Part shown: positions 32,826-43,383 of the stretch, in pieces
Layout of the letters: each line of letters opens with the position of its first letter
How positions within the stretch are numbered: the first letter of the stretch is position 1
Origin: Gnetum montanum
Taxonomy: Eukaryota > Streptophyta > Gnetopsida > Gnetales > Gnetaceae
Direction of reading: 5' to 3'
DNA: 64,000 nucleotides
Assembly: GCA_015680685.1 (NCBI GenBank)
Contig: MNCI01000556.1
Span: 1,003,931-1,067,930, forward strand
Translations under genes and position numbers: made by a program
The notes under the pieces: generated by a model
Databases searched by the model: none
What the model was told of the DNA's origin: nothing
The model's input: the letters and a program-made list of their open reading frames with translations, nothing else

Positions 32826-33015
32826 GAAATTGTTATATTGCATTAAATTGCAAGAAATATTTATTAAGAATTTTTTAAGAAAATAATTAGCACAACCCCT
32901 ACCTTGCTACCATACTTATGAACCAAGATAGGAATTGAACCAACCACCTCTTAATTGTTGAATAAATATAACAAAGACTACCTCAATTAGCAAATATGTT
33001 ACCACCATGCCATAA
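32826..33015 (-). repeat. Second tRNA-like SINE type T, copy 1
   Basis: The minus strand begins near ATGGCATGGTGGTAACATATTTGC (A-box-like), has GGTTGGTTCAATTCCTATCTTGG (B-box-like, about 32,930) and continues TAGCAAGGTAGGGGTTGTGCTAATTATTTTC. It matches 34,970-35,160. Confidence 0.55.
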
Positions 33016-34384
33016 TCATGATGTCAACATGTTTTGGATTCTTTGATAGCTCATGTGACCATTTCCTAATAGCCAAAGCAACCACCATCTCATTCCAAAC
33101 CTTTGACATCCCTTCATGACCTCATTTCACCACTACAAGCACTCTTTACCATGATTCAACAAATACTGAATCTAGTGTGCAGAGGAAGTATGAGTGATTA
33201 ACTTGTGATGTTGTTTTGCATTCTTTGTTGATGTTTCTTGGATTAATCCTCAAAAGATCAACAAAAAAGGTCCAATGAAACACCTCAAGAAATTTAATAT
33301 GATCAACAAGAAGCCTAATAATCGAAATTTGCAATGTAATTTGATGGAAGTTTAAAGGTAGAAATAATTGGCTGGTTTTTCCATCAAAAATCCTACCCTA
33401 TCCTTATTTTGGAAACATTTTAGGCCATTTTTTATTTAAAAAAATGGAATTTAGAGCCCACACATTGTGAATTTCATTTATGCTAGCATATGAAGGCCAA
33501 AATGCTAAGAATGCTATCAAAAATTGTGTTTTGTCTTCACACGTTGCCCCACCCTATCCCACACATTATGCCACCATGTTGAGTAGCATGTAAACTAAAC
33601 TTGCCCATACACTATAATTTGGACCACAAAAATAGCCCTATACATTGCTAAAACATGATAAAATAAGCCAAAAATGCTAGTGCCTCATATGCTATACTGT
33701 TTGGTCATGAAAATGATCCAAAAATGTAATGTAATGCCCCATAAAGCATATGGAACTATAATGAATGTTAGCATGATCAATCTAAGAACTATTTATACCA
33801 AATCGATCATCATTTTTTGGATCTTTTTGCAAAACATCTTTCGCATATTTTTCAAAGAGATCACTTAATAGCAACAGAGCCTTTTTAGCAACAAAGTAGA
33901 CATTCTTACAACCTTTTCATAGCCTTTTTCAGCAGAAATCACTAGAGTAGTAGATCTTGGAGTAGCATTGATTGTGGTATAGATTGAGCGAAAGAAAAGT
34001 GCATATTTGAGTGCAGAACACATCTTCCACCCTATACGGGTTATTACAAGATATTCCTTGTATTCACCCAATAATCTATACCATCTAAAGCTCTGTTTCA
34101 GACAATTTTTTTCTTGCAATGTTTAATATTAAGTTGTAGTTTCTTTTGTTGGCCATATTGTTTCACTTTTTCTTTGTTCCAATATTAGCATTAGATTTCT
34201 TTTGCATTTATATAACTTTTCCTCATTTTTACCTTCATCATTTGGTAACAAACCTTCTAAGTCCTTAAGAAATTAGCTAGACTATTTAAGGTGCTCTAGA
34301 TTCTTCCAAGGCCCATGGATCTTGGAGTTAAACGTTCCATGTTGAGATTTTTTGTTTTCTAGCACCAAATTTTTCAACTCTTAC
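33016..34384. other. Unassigned sequence between the two R copies
   Basis: No gene or recognised repeat. Short open frames here have no recognisable motif. Confidence 0.4.
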
Positions 34385-34486
34385 ACTTGGTCAATTTGTA
34401 GAGTCTATTTTTATTTTTTATAGAATTATGATATCTATCCAATATATCCTATAAGTCTTTGAACATAATAAAGCTTTGATTAATAA

Positions 34487-34618
34487 GGTGTCAACCTAGT
34501 GGTATGGGTCTTGGCATGGTAACCCTTGGTCAGAGGTTTGATTCTACTAGGTAGCACTGAGTTATAAACATGTATAAAACTTGGGGTGTATCTATATTTC
34601 AATTATTTTAAGTTCCAA
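34487..34618 (+). repeat. SINE copy S5
   Basis: GGTGTCAACCTAGTGGTATGGGTC..., B-box-like AGGTTTGATTCTACTAGGTAG, tail CTTGGGGTGTATCTATATTTCAATTATTTTAAGTTCC. Confidence 0.7.
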
Positions 34619-34784
34619 AATAAAACTTCAATTTTAAACTATGACCTAACTCATTGTTGAATACATATATATGGCATGTAATGTCATAATGCAACCAACG
34701 TAATAACTATCCAATAGATCCTAAAGTCTTCTGACATGATAAAACTTTAATTTTAAACTATGTAGATGATCTAACTCATAGTTG

Positions 34785-34919
34785 GGATGTTAGAACCTAA
34801 AATAATTGTAATGTAGGTATAACCCAAGATTTATTGTTCAAATAGAAGTTTATAACTCAACATTGCCCACTAGAATTGAACCCATGTCAAATTAAGAGTC
34901 TTAGCACTATGCGAACACC
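34785..34919 (-). repeat. SINE copy S7 with target-site duplication
   Basis: Equivalent of S6 in the second R copy. Flanks GATCTAACTCATAGTTG (left, about 34,768-34,784) and GATCTAACCCATAGTTG (right, about 34,928-34,944) are a direct repeat with one mismatch. Confidence 0.7.
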
Positions 34920-34969
34920 TCATTATTGATCTAACCCATAGTTGTTTACATATATATGACAAGTAGTGC

Positions 34970-35160
34970 CATAATGAAACTGTTATATTGCATTACCTTC
35001 TGAGAAAGGTTTATTTAAGAATATGGTTTTTTAGGAAATAGTTAGCACAACCCCTACCTTGCTACTATACATATGAATGAAGATAGGAATTGAACCCACC
35101 ACCTCTCAATTATTGAATGAAAACAATAAACTCTCAACTAGAAGATAAGTGTCTTAACCT
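34970..35160 (-). repeat. Second tRNA-like SINE type T, copy 2
   Basis: The B-box-like GGTGGGTTCAATTCCTATCTTC (about 35,085-35,107 on the minus strand) and the same downstream sequence as copy 1 (TAGCAAGGTAGGGGTTGTGCTAACTATTTCC). Confidence 0.55.
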
Positions 35161-35167
35161 TGCACTA

Positions 35168-35209
35168 TGGGGTTATTAAGCCGAGACCCATAACACTATG
35201 TTAACACCT
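35168..35209 (-). repeat. SINE head fragment S8
   Basis: The minus strand reads GGTGTTAACATAGTGTTATGGGTCTCGGCTTAATAACC, the first 40 or so bases of the SINE family, joined to copy 2 of the second SINE type. Confidence 0.6.
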
Positions 35210-35457
35210 CATGTATAAGCTACACCCATAAGTACAAGAGATCATTTATCCTAGCAAAAAAATTTCTTCGTGCAAAACTTTTCTCGATGTATTCAAATGA
35301 TAAAGTGCTAAAAATACAAGGAAATTCCATGATGAAACTCAACGTGAGATAAAAACGTTGACATAACGGGAGCAGCCTCGTCCGTGTGCAAGCCCACAAC
35401 AATTAATAAGGCAAACATGGCCGGAAAACACAAACTAAATCTCATCGCCCATGAGAG

Positions 35458-36870
35458 CTAGCAACCCGGGGAGAGGCCAAGGCGGGCATTGGCTACGTCG
35501 AAAAGAAATAACATATCGGTCTGCTGGTAGTTACCCCAGATGGATATCTCATACTGACCTTTGCCGGCGGCGTAGCGGGAAAAGGCCAGGCACAGCACCT
35601 TGGACGTCACCGGCCACACGGTCTGCTCCACCGACAGAGCCACGTTGACACCGCCGGCTAACCGCAGGGTCACCTGCGGCACAACGTCCGCGCTCCCGGA
35701 CGGCATCACGAAACACGTATCGAAGTTGTTGGTGGGGTCGGCCGTCGCCGTCAGTCCGCGGCTCTGCGCGGCCGCCGAGAAAGCCGACGAGAACGGCCAG
35801 TACACGGCCTCCACGAAGCCCGTTATGCTCGTACCGGAGTCCACGATGACGCCGCCGCGGCCGGTGGCCGTGTCCAGCGCCAGCGCGCCGGCCGGAAAAT
35901 CCACGGCTCTGCCGTCCACGCTGATGCCCTGGAGCTCCACGTAGTAGAAGAGGGGGATCTTCGGGTTCGTCAGCAGCGGCGTATAAGACAGAGCCGTGAA
36001 GTTGACGACCGAGGAGTTTCCGAGCAGCAGGTAACCGGTGGCGGTCTCGGACATGTACTTCGGCAGGCAGTAGCCGAATACGCGGCCGTAGTGGCTCTCC
36101 TCCTGCGAGACCAGCGAGAAGTTGCCGCGGCCCAGGCCGACGAGCCCACTGACCTTGGCGGACGCCGCTGACGGGCAGCCGAAGGCGAACCCGGGATGCG
36201 AATCGAGCCCCACAGTGAGCACGTCCGTGGCCAGGGTACCGGTGACGCCGGTGCCGTCGCCGTAGGTGGTTTCGAAGAGGCAGCGTCCGTTGTCGCAGAT
36301 GGAGTAGTCCTCGCTGGAACCGAAGGCTTTGCAGGTCTGCGAGGCGCAGGACTGCTCGGCGTAGGAGGCCGACAACGCCGGGTCGAAGGCCGCGAACGAG
36401 CCGCAGCCGGCGCAGCCGGCGCACGGAACCCAGGACAGGTCGCTGCCGGTGTCGATGATCATGAAGAAGTTCTGCGGCGGCGTGCCCAGGCCCAGCTCCA
36501 CCACGAAGTCCCACTGCGAGTCTTGTTTCAGGGCCTCGCCCGTGGAAGACTCGAGCTCGAAGCCCCGGAGGCGCCTACCGATGTGCCGGAAGCGCCGTCG
36601 GTCGCCGGCGATGGTGTCGAGCGGAGTCTCAGGCCAGGGCTTGGCGGTGTCGTTCCGGAACGGGGAGCAGGCGCCGTGCCGGTGCACCAGCGGAAGCTTG
36701 CCTTCATTCCGGTAGGTCCGTTTGGCCTGTTCGCATTCCGGCGGCATCGCCGACGGTGTTCGTGTCAATGGCGACGCTGCCACGGCTGGCTTATGGAGCA
36801 GCAGCACCGTTGCTGCTAGTAATGCTATTCTATGCGTCATCGGAATCACGATTCCACTCAAATTAACCAT
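35458..36870 (-). CDS. Secreted A1-family aspartic protease, nepenthesin/CDR1-like
   Basis: An intact 470-residue single-exon frame ending in TAG. A pepsin-fold endopeptidase of the plant atypical (nepenthesin-like) group, expected in the secretory path or apoplast. The first Met gives MVNLSGIVIP; the Met at residue 11 (36,838-36,840) gives a cleaner signal peptide (THRIALLAATVLLL... to about residue 32), so translation may start there. The propeptide has LPLVHRHGACSPF (59-71), typical of this group. The mature part has the first catalytic motif DTGSD (140-144), a Cys-rich nepenthesin-type insert (Cys150, 153, 156, 175, 180, 192, 197), a flap-like YGDGTGVTGTLATD (203-216), a second catalytic motif DSGTS (344-348) and the C-terminal GNYQQTDMLFLFD...PGC. 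Possible N-glycosylation sites are at N250, N285 and N290. It is GC- and CpG-rich in an AT-rich, CpG-poor surrounding. Substrate unknown. Related proteins act in defence signalling, but that cannot be read here. Confidence 0.93.
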   Translation of the reverse strand: MVNLSGIVIPMTHRIALLAATVLLLHKPAVAASPLTRTPSAMPPECEQAKRTYRNEGKLPLVHRHGACSPFRNDTAKPWPETPLDTIAGDRRRFRHIGRRLRGFELESSTGEALKQDSQWDFVVELGLGTPPQNFFMIIDTGSDLSWVPCAGCAGCGSFAAFDPALSASYAEQSCASQTCKAFGSSEDYSICDNGRCLFETTYGDGTGVTGTLATDVLTVGLDSHPGFAFGCPSAASAKVSGLVGLGRGNFSLVSQEESHYGRVFGYCLPKYMSETATGYLLLGNSSVVNFTALSYTPLLTNPKIPLFYYVELQGISVDGRAVDFPAGALALDTATGRGGVIVDSGTSITGFVEAVYWPFSSAFSAAAQSRGLTATADPTNNFDTCFVMPSGSADVVPQVTLRLAGGVNVALSVEQTVWPVTSKVLCLAFSRYAAGKGQYEISIWGNYQQTDMLFLFDVANARLGLSPGC

Positions 36871-37608
36871 CCCAGGACTGGTTCCAAAGATTGAGGTACG
36901 AGGTATTGAATCCTTGGGAGGATGATATGCACCATAGGATATGGATCCAGGGTGGACTTGTTACTTAAGAATTTTGGGTCTGAATCATGCTTCAGAGCAC
37001 TACTGCTGCTCCAGCCAATGAATCGAATTTGCTAATGCATTTTACACTTTTACTTCGATTGGGAGATGATCATCCAACAAGCAATCCGAAGAACAAGTCG
37101 TGTATAATTTTTTAAGGATTAGAAGAAGTGTTTCTTTTGTTATCTGGCAATCGACGCATTCTGGATTGGAACAGCTTAGTTTACGACCTGCCGAGCATGC
37201 CATAGTGTTTGGGAATGTTTTTTATAAGAACGTGTTGATGGCCAACTGAAAATACAGAATTTGAACTTGCAGATCGGCATGTAATATATGAAAATTCTTG
37301 TTTGCACGATTCATGTTTACCGATGTCACACGTGAAACCATCTTTTGTTTCGGGTTGTTAATGTTACTTTATTTTGAGCATGGAGCCTCACCATGATGTG
37401 TGTGTATATATATATAAAGAAGATATGCGAATATCATTGGAGGGATGTTTACAAGGTGCATATATGGGTTTTAGCTTGGGCACAACCACTCAAAGAGGAT
37501 GAAGTTTATAGATTAGGTTTTCACGCATTGATTGATGATCAATTTAATATGAGGGTAGGCTATAGTCTAACAAATAGCTTCAACTTCTAAGGGTCATAAT
37601 AAAAATTA
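36871..37608. other. Upstream flank of the protease gene
   Basis: No repeat was recognised; this is the likely promoter side. A (TA)n run at 37,406-37,421 lies about 540 bases upstream of the start. I found no convincing TATA box at the usual distance. Confidence 0.35.
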
Positions 37609-37750
37609 GGTGTTAGCCTAGTGGTAAGACTCTTAATTTGAAAGCTTAAAGCCATGGGTTAGATTTTGGTGAGCAATGCTAAATTATAAAATCCAATTTA
37701 CTATATATCTAGGGGTGTACTTATTATAATTATTTGAAGGTTCCAATACC
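37609..37750 (+). repeat. SINE copy S9
   Basis: GGTGTTAGCCTAGTGGTAAGACTC... to AGGTTCCAATACC. The head matches an A box closely (TAGCCTAGTGGTA). The B-box position reads GGGTTAGATTTTGG. The ends GGTGTTAG and CAATACC are imperfect inverted complements. Confidence 0.75.
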
Positions 37751-38690
37751 TCCTCCACAACCCTAAATCCCCTACTAGTACGCCATCCTTCTAAGGAATC
37801 ATAAGGAATAGTTGGTTGGACATAACATGGTAGAGTTGCTTTCTAGACATTTCAAGCTAGAATAAATTTCTACTTACATATTCTTTTTAAGGTAAATAAG
37901 GTTTTTATATTATGCATTACTCTTTAAGTAATGCATTCATTATATTTGTAACTGCAAAAGTATTTTAGGCTAACCTAGTTATAAGACGAGGTTAAATTCA
38001 TATGTTGCTTTTGTATAGTAAAATTGCATGTCTTATTATATGTGCCTTAAATCATGAATTTAGTTTCTTTTATGTTAACTTTTGTTTCCAACAGAGGTTA
38101 TCATGATTACTAAGCATTTGTTGTAATGCTTCTATTGAGTTTGAAATTAAGATAACATGATTAGCATAAAGAGTTTGATAATGCTATTATTAATTATTAT
38201 TATATATTAAGTAGGTACTTTATATATTCGTTCTTCAAGTTCATCATTAAAAGGTTCAAATAAAATAGAAGAAAGATGATATCTTGTTTTATACCAATAT
38301 AAATAGTAAATAAACTTTTTTCTTCTATATTTATAAATTGGATGTATACCTATTTGTAAAGTCTTTGGACAACAAATAATAATGTGCTTGGAACTATTAA
38401 ATTTCTCAAGTGCCTTCATGATTAAATAGGAAAATTTATTATATTTGTATAGATCTAATTAACTAGTACAAAATACATTGATAGTGATAAATCTTAAGTA
38501 CAATAGATGTGTTCAATAATCACATAATTTGAATACCTCTTCTATATAATTTCTTAAAACCAATACTTATAACTTAAATATCTTTAAATATTGATTAGAA
38601 ATTTTCTATTTTCTTTTGAAGAAATCTATTCCACAACATTCTAATAATACATATTGTTTTTTTACTACCTGTAATAAAGACAATCAATGT
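37751..38690. other. Unassigned AT-rich sequence
   Basis: No gene, RNA or recognised repeat. Confidence 0.4.
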
Positions 38691-39320
38691 GTTTTATCTT
38701 CATGTTGTTAAGGATTTAGTATTTAAATATTAACCTCAATATGTGTTAAGCTTATCTAGATGTATAATTGTAACATTTTACATAATCATAACTAATCATG
38801 TTATTTTAAGATTAAGGGAAGATACTACTATTAACTAAAGTTGTGACCCTTATTTTTTATGCCTTAAAGAGAAGACATTGTGGTAGTTTTACATGCAAAA
38901 CATATACACTCTTCATAACATAGTGTATAGACCATAATTATCAATTGTGTAACTTATGATTATTTCATGTAGTCTTTGTTTCTATTTTTACCTTACATAT
39001 ACTAAGATTTCTATCTCAATATCTCTATTTTTATACTATGTCTTACTACATTAACTATTTAACACTATAATCATCATTGTCTAAATATATGGTTGAATAA
39101 TGTTATGACATTTACATATTAGTTCTTGGTCCATTGCTTTCACATTGCTATGTACATACTTATACCACCATTATTTGTGGGTTATTATGAATTTGTCATG
39201 ACCATCATTTATATAAATTTGTATCATCACAATTTGCATGTTCATGCTATTTATTAATATTCTATCAATTCAACTCAGTTAGTTTTATTCTTAGGAACCT
39301 CAAATTCTTAACATAATATT
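38690..39320. repeat. Dispersed repeat G, left copy
   Basis: From AAGGATTTAGTATTTAAATATTAAC to about AGGAACCTCAAATTC this aligns with 43,384-43,446 plus 44,738-45,290, in the same strand. Landmarks are TCTAGATGTATAATT, CATAATCATAACTAATCATGTT, GTAGTTTTACAT.CA, ACACTCTTCATA and TATGGTTGAATAATGTTATGACATTT. The pair could be the LTRs of an unrecognised element or a plain duplication. Confidence 0.65.
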
Positions 39321-42300
39321 GGAGTAAGGTTGGTTTAACCTTCTATCCTTAATGGAGAGTAATCATGAATTATAGAAGTTTGTGGTTGTGTTGTTAACAA
39401 TATGTATTGTACCATGCAAGTGGAAATTTTATTTATAGCACAACATACCCCATGATTTAAGGCACATTAGTAGCATGAACTTAGAGCTTGTTTCTTTTGA
39501 GCTTCTTTGTAGCTATGAAGAGTTGCATTTGTATTGATGATTACTATTAGCAACAATGGTTTTTGGGATTGTTGGTTGATTTGGCTATTTACTTGTTCAT
39601 CCTTTATCCATGTTTTCAAGTTGCTTTGCCTTAAATCAAGTAAACTACGCAAAACATTCATTGATGCATGTTGTTTTCTCTTTTTTTTCTTTAATTAGTT
39701 AAGAGTTGTATTAGTTATAAATTTAATTTATTTTATATAATTAACTATGATTCCAAAACAAAAAGACATCATCCTTGTGGCAAGGGTTCATCATCAAAGT
39801 GCCTACATAGCAAGGACTCGATCATAGAAGTAAGTTTATTATATAATGTGCTAGCTGCACATTACATTGAAGTTGTTTATTTACCATGGTTCTTATCATT
39901 GAAGCTAATCATGGAACAAGCCATGCCCTACATCACTAAGGAGTTTAACACTTCCATGTAAAACTATGTACTTAATGGTGTAGAGGTATTACTTAAAGAG
40001 CTTTTCAAGAAGTTTACTACATTTGGGCTTTTGTCATTTATCGAATTTAAAAAAAGATTAATTTAAAGCAATGTCTCTTGAATACAAAAGCAATTATAAA
40101 GAATGATTTTTGTATAAATTCACTGAAAGTTTTAGATTTTGGAAGTTATGTTTTAATTTTTTGCAGTTTTGCTTCAAAACCATGGTGGGTGACTAGTTAT
40201 TAACTATGCTAATCTACTCTACATGTTCAAAGACATTATTAGTTTTGATAAAGCTAAGAAATTAGTAAACTCATAGTTTCCATGGTTCTTCCTAGAGGAA
40301 CCATGGAGTAGCATGACATTAATTATTTCTGCCTCCATCATTATGTAAGACAAAAAGATTGAAATCATTTGGATAACACTTAGTATACTACATTTGTAAG
40401 TGCATTTTGGGATGAAGATCAATTGGTTCAAAGTCCTCAAGAATGAAATAAAGTAGCAAATAAGGTTATATTATTATTTCAATAAGGCATATTACTCTCA
40501 TGCTCTTGTTCTTTCTATGTATATATTTATTATGTTAGACATAGAGTTTGTTGTGGTTAAGGTTTTTATGAAAATAAATGACACTGATGATATTAGTAAA
40601 TTGTTTGAGGTCATGGAAACTAGATTGGAATGATAAGGCATAGGTGTAGAAGAAGAAGAACACCAAGAAGAAGGAACTATTATGGTTCTAGATAAGTCAT
40701 GATTAATATTTTAGATGTATCTTTAAAGAGCAATGCTATAGATTTGGCCATGTACCATCATGCCTTGGAGAGTAAATTTTCGGATTCTTTAATCCATATG
40801 AGTACATCTATAACTTCTTCATTTGGAAAATCTTGACAAAGTGTAGTGATGAACATATAGAATTCAAGGTCATGGAGACTGTAATAATAGATATGTAGAA
40901 GTTTGTAAAATAATAAATTGTCACCTCTATCAATAAAAAGATACTCCTCTCTCTTATTTATTCATATTATCATGGCATAGCCTATTTTCATGTGAGACAT
41001 GAAGGCAAAGGAGGAGTTGATGAAAGATCAATCCATCCACCATGACACTTAAGCATGGGTGGATGTGCTAACCTAGAAATTAAGACACTGTAATAATAGA
41101 TATGTAGAAGTTTGTAAAATAATAAATTGTCACCTCTATCAATAATAAGATACTCCTCTCTCTTATTTATTCATATTATCATTGCATACCCTATTTTCAT
41201 GTGAGACATGAAGGCAAAGGAGGAGTTGATGAAAGATCAATCCATCCACCATGACACACTGGAATGGGTGGATGTGCTAACCTAGAAATTAAGACACATA
41301 GAGATTCAAGGACTATCAAATAGCTTAATGTAGAAGTAATTTGAAGAATATAAAAGGAAAACTACCATATTGTTGGGAAAAAAAAACTATAAAGGATCTA
41401 TTTTTGTTAAAGATGATAAAAAACCTTCCACTTGCCACAATTGATGTTGTATGATTACAATTGACAAAGAAGAAAAGTAAGAAGTTTCTAAATAAGATGA
41501 ATTCAATAACTATTGATTTAAAAAAGGTGAAGTTTATAGAGAAATTTTCATTAGACAACCTTGATTTGGTTAGGTAGAATCTAGACATTAAAGTCAAAAT
41601 TAAGGAAAAGTAGTAGAAGAAGAAGGAGTAAATCCTTGAAAATCTAGAAGTTGAAAAGAATGTCCATTATTAGAGTTTTATTTTATGTCACTTAACAACT
41701 CTAATATTTCCAAGGCTCTAATGGTTAAGCATGTAACAATATAACATATTGACTAAATCCAACCTTAACTTGGCTTTGTTATTTAGTTCAATTCATAATC
41801 ATATTTTGAACACATTATAATATTGGTTTATAATTTAGTTGATATTGATTGTACAATGAAGAATGTAGTCATTCCTAACCAAAATTTTTGTACAAACTCT
41901 ACATAATGACTTAGCTAGGCTATATAGTAATTACCTTTACTTTAATGAAGCCTCCTAGGTGATCTTCTCTTCCTCCATAGGAAACTAGATCAGGATTTTG
42001 ATTAGCATCCATTGCGATCTTTGGTTCCTTTTTAAGAAACTAAATCTTTATCCATCTCTAATTCTTACTTGGCATATTTACTTCTTTAATAAAGGATGCT
42101 TGATGACATCTTCAACTCTTTATTTTTGAAGTTTATCAACTATTATAACCATAACTTTCTTTCACCTTATAATGTTTGAATATGATTTTTGTCTTTGTCT
42201 TTTTGTTTTTCTTCATTTTTATAGTTGGTTCTTTCTCTCTTTTCTTGTTGATTTTAGTTGAAAACATTTTTCTTGAGCTCTTAATATTCTTATTCCTTTT

Positions 42301-43383
42301 CTTCTTCTCTTACTCTTATTCCACCAACAATGTGTCTTGCATTCTTAAGGTATGATTATGACTCTTTGTAATTGAGGGTTACATCCTTATAAATCATCTC
42401 AATCTTCTTCTTTTTAAGAATTATGTATTTATTAACCTGATGACAAGACTAATGATTGTATATTTATAACTTTCTTAAGATTTAACACTCATCCACTACT
42501 TCTATATGAAAAATCATTAACAGATATTATGCAAGTTGCTAAGTATGTTGGTGAATTTTTAAATACTTTAGTTACTACCAACATAGTAATGCTAAATCCA
42601 TCTTTAATCATGGATCATGTTGTATTACATTAGGTAATTACAATAAAATTAAATATTATGGTTTTTGCATCTTCTTCCCTTGCATCCTTCTCTTCTACAG
42701 CACCTAAAGGAAGTCTCTTAGCTTCCTTATTCTCAAATCACAAAGGATTCAAACATTGATGGTGATTCTAAACTCTGTGAATTTGACATTACAGTAAATT
42801 TTAGGCATGATGAATAAAATAATGAATGACTTTCAACAAATTTTATTAAATGACAATTTATGAAGTTCTATGATTTCTAATGGTTATCTATCTCTATTGC
42901 ATTGTGTCTATCATTTCATGTATTATTCACATTTCCAAGAAAAATATCACCTATGAACTTTTCTCAATATAAGCTCCTATTTTTAATTTCAAGAAGCATT
43001 TATTATGTTGGAGATATAGCTAATAATCTTAGATATACATAGAATAATAGAGGTTAAGGAAATATGTTTGAAAACTCTAAGAAATAGCTTTGTTAACTTG
43101 AAGGAATGTATAAGTTTAATATTTTAATCAAAGTTGCTAAAATCGAAATAGAAAAATAAAAGAAGGATTCTCATTTGAAACTTTTTGATCTTCCTCATAA
43201 ATGTGATGCTTTTAAAACATATTTCTTTAAGTGTCAATATTAAGTGGAAGTAAGTTTTTCAATTATTAATTCATTTTTTAAACATATAGCCAAAGTTCTT
43301 TTACCCACAGAATAGTTATTATATAAAGTGAACCTAAGATATTATTAAAAAAAAAATTCACATTGAGTTTAAGGAAAGGTATT
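39321..43383. other. Unassigned region between the two G repeats
   Basis: About 4 kb AT-rich. Broken Lys/Glu-rich reading frames occur (for example around 40,560-40,700 and 41,400-41,640) but I recognise no gag, RT or integrase motif. It contains the 209-bp tandem duplication. If the G repeats are LTRs this would be the internal part of a non-autonomous element. Confidence 0.3.
40878..41295. repeat. Tandem duplication, two 209-bp units
   Basis: 40,878-41,086 and 41,087-41,295 are nearly identical head-to-tail copies. The clearest differences are CATGGCATAGCC against CATTGCATACCC, AATAAAAAG against AATAATAAG, and CACTTAAGCATGGG against CACACTGGAATGGG. Few differences mean it is younger than most of the surrounding repeats. 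Confidence 0.92.

Larger units (their letters stand above)
32150..33015. repeat. Compound dispersed repeat R, copy 1
   Basis: It aligns in order with 34,385-35,160: a leader (CCATTTTAGATAAC ... GCTTCAATTAATGA), a plus-strand SINE, an AT-rich piece containing ATATATGGCATGTAATRCCATAATGCAACCAA, a minus-strand SINE, a second ATATATGGCAAGTA copy, and a second tRNA-like SINE type on the minus strand. Both copies share the same nested insertions, so they were duplicated after those insertions. Confidence 0.75.
34385..35210. repeat. Compound dispersed repeat R, copy 2
   Basis: The same order of parts as 32,150-33,015, starting ACTTGGTCAATTTGTAGAGTC and ending in the second SINE type plus a fragment of the first SINE type (35,168-35,209). 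It ends about 250 bases from the stop codon of the protease gene. Confidence 0.75.

Noticed and set aside
35549-36819. Long overlapping frames across the protease gene: 321 codons on the minus strand (35,549-36,514) and 207 codons on the plus strand (36,196-36,819)
   Set aside because: They are other-frame readings of a GC-rich gene in which stop codons are rare; they have Arg/Gly/Pro-rich composition and no motif, while the 470-codon frame has a full protease signature.
37393-37590. 65-codon frame upstream of the protease gene
   Set aside because: It starts in a (TA)n run, lacks any motif and has no sign of coding bias; not called.
12555-37750. tRNA-like sequences with A and B boxes that could be called tRNA genes
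   Set aside because: They lack a closable acceptor stem and anticodon arm, occur in many similar copies with a common non-tRNA body, and carry target duplications; they are SINEs.
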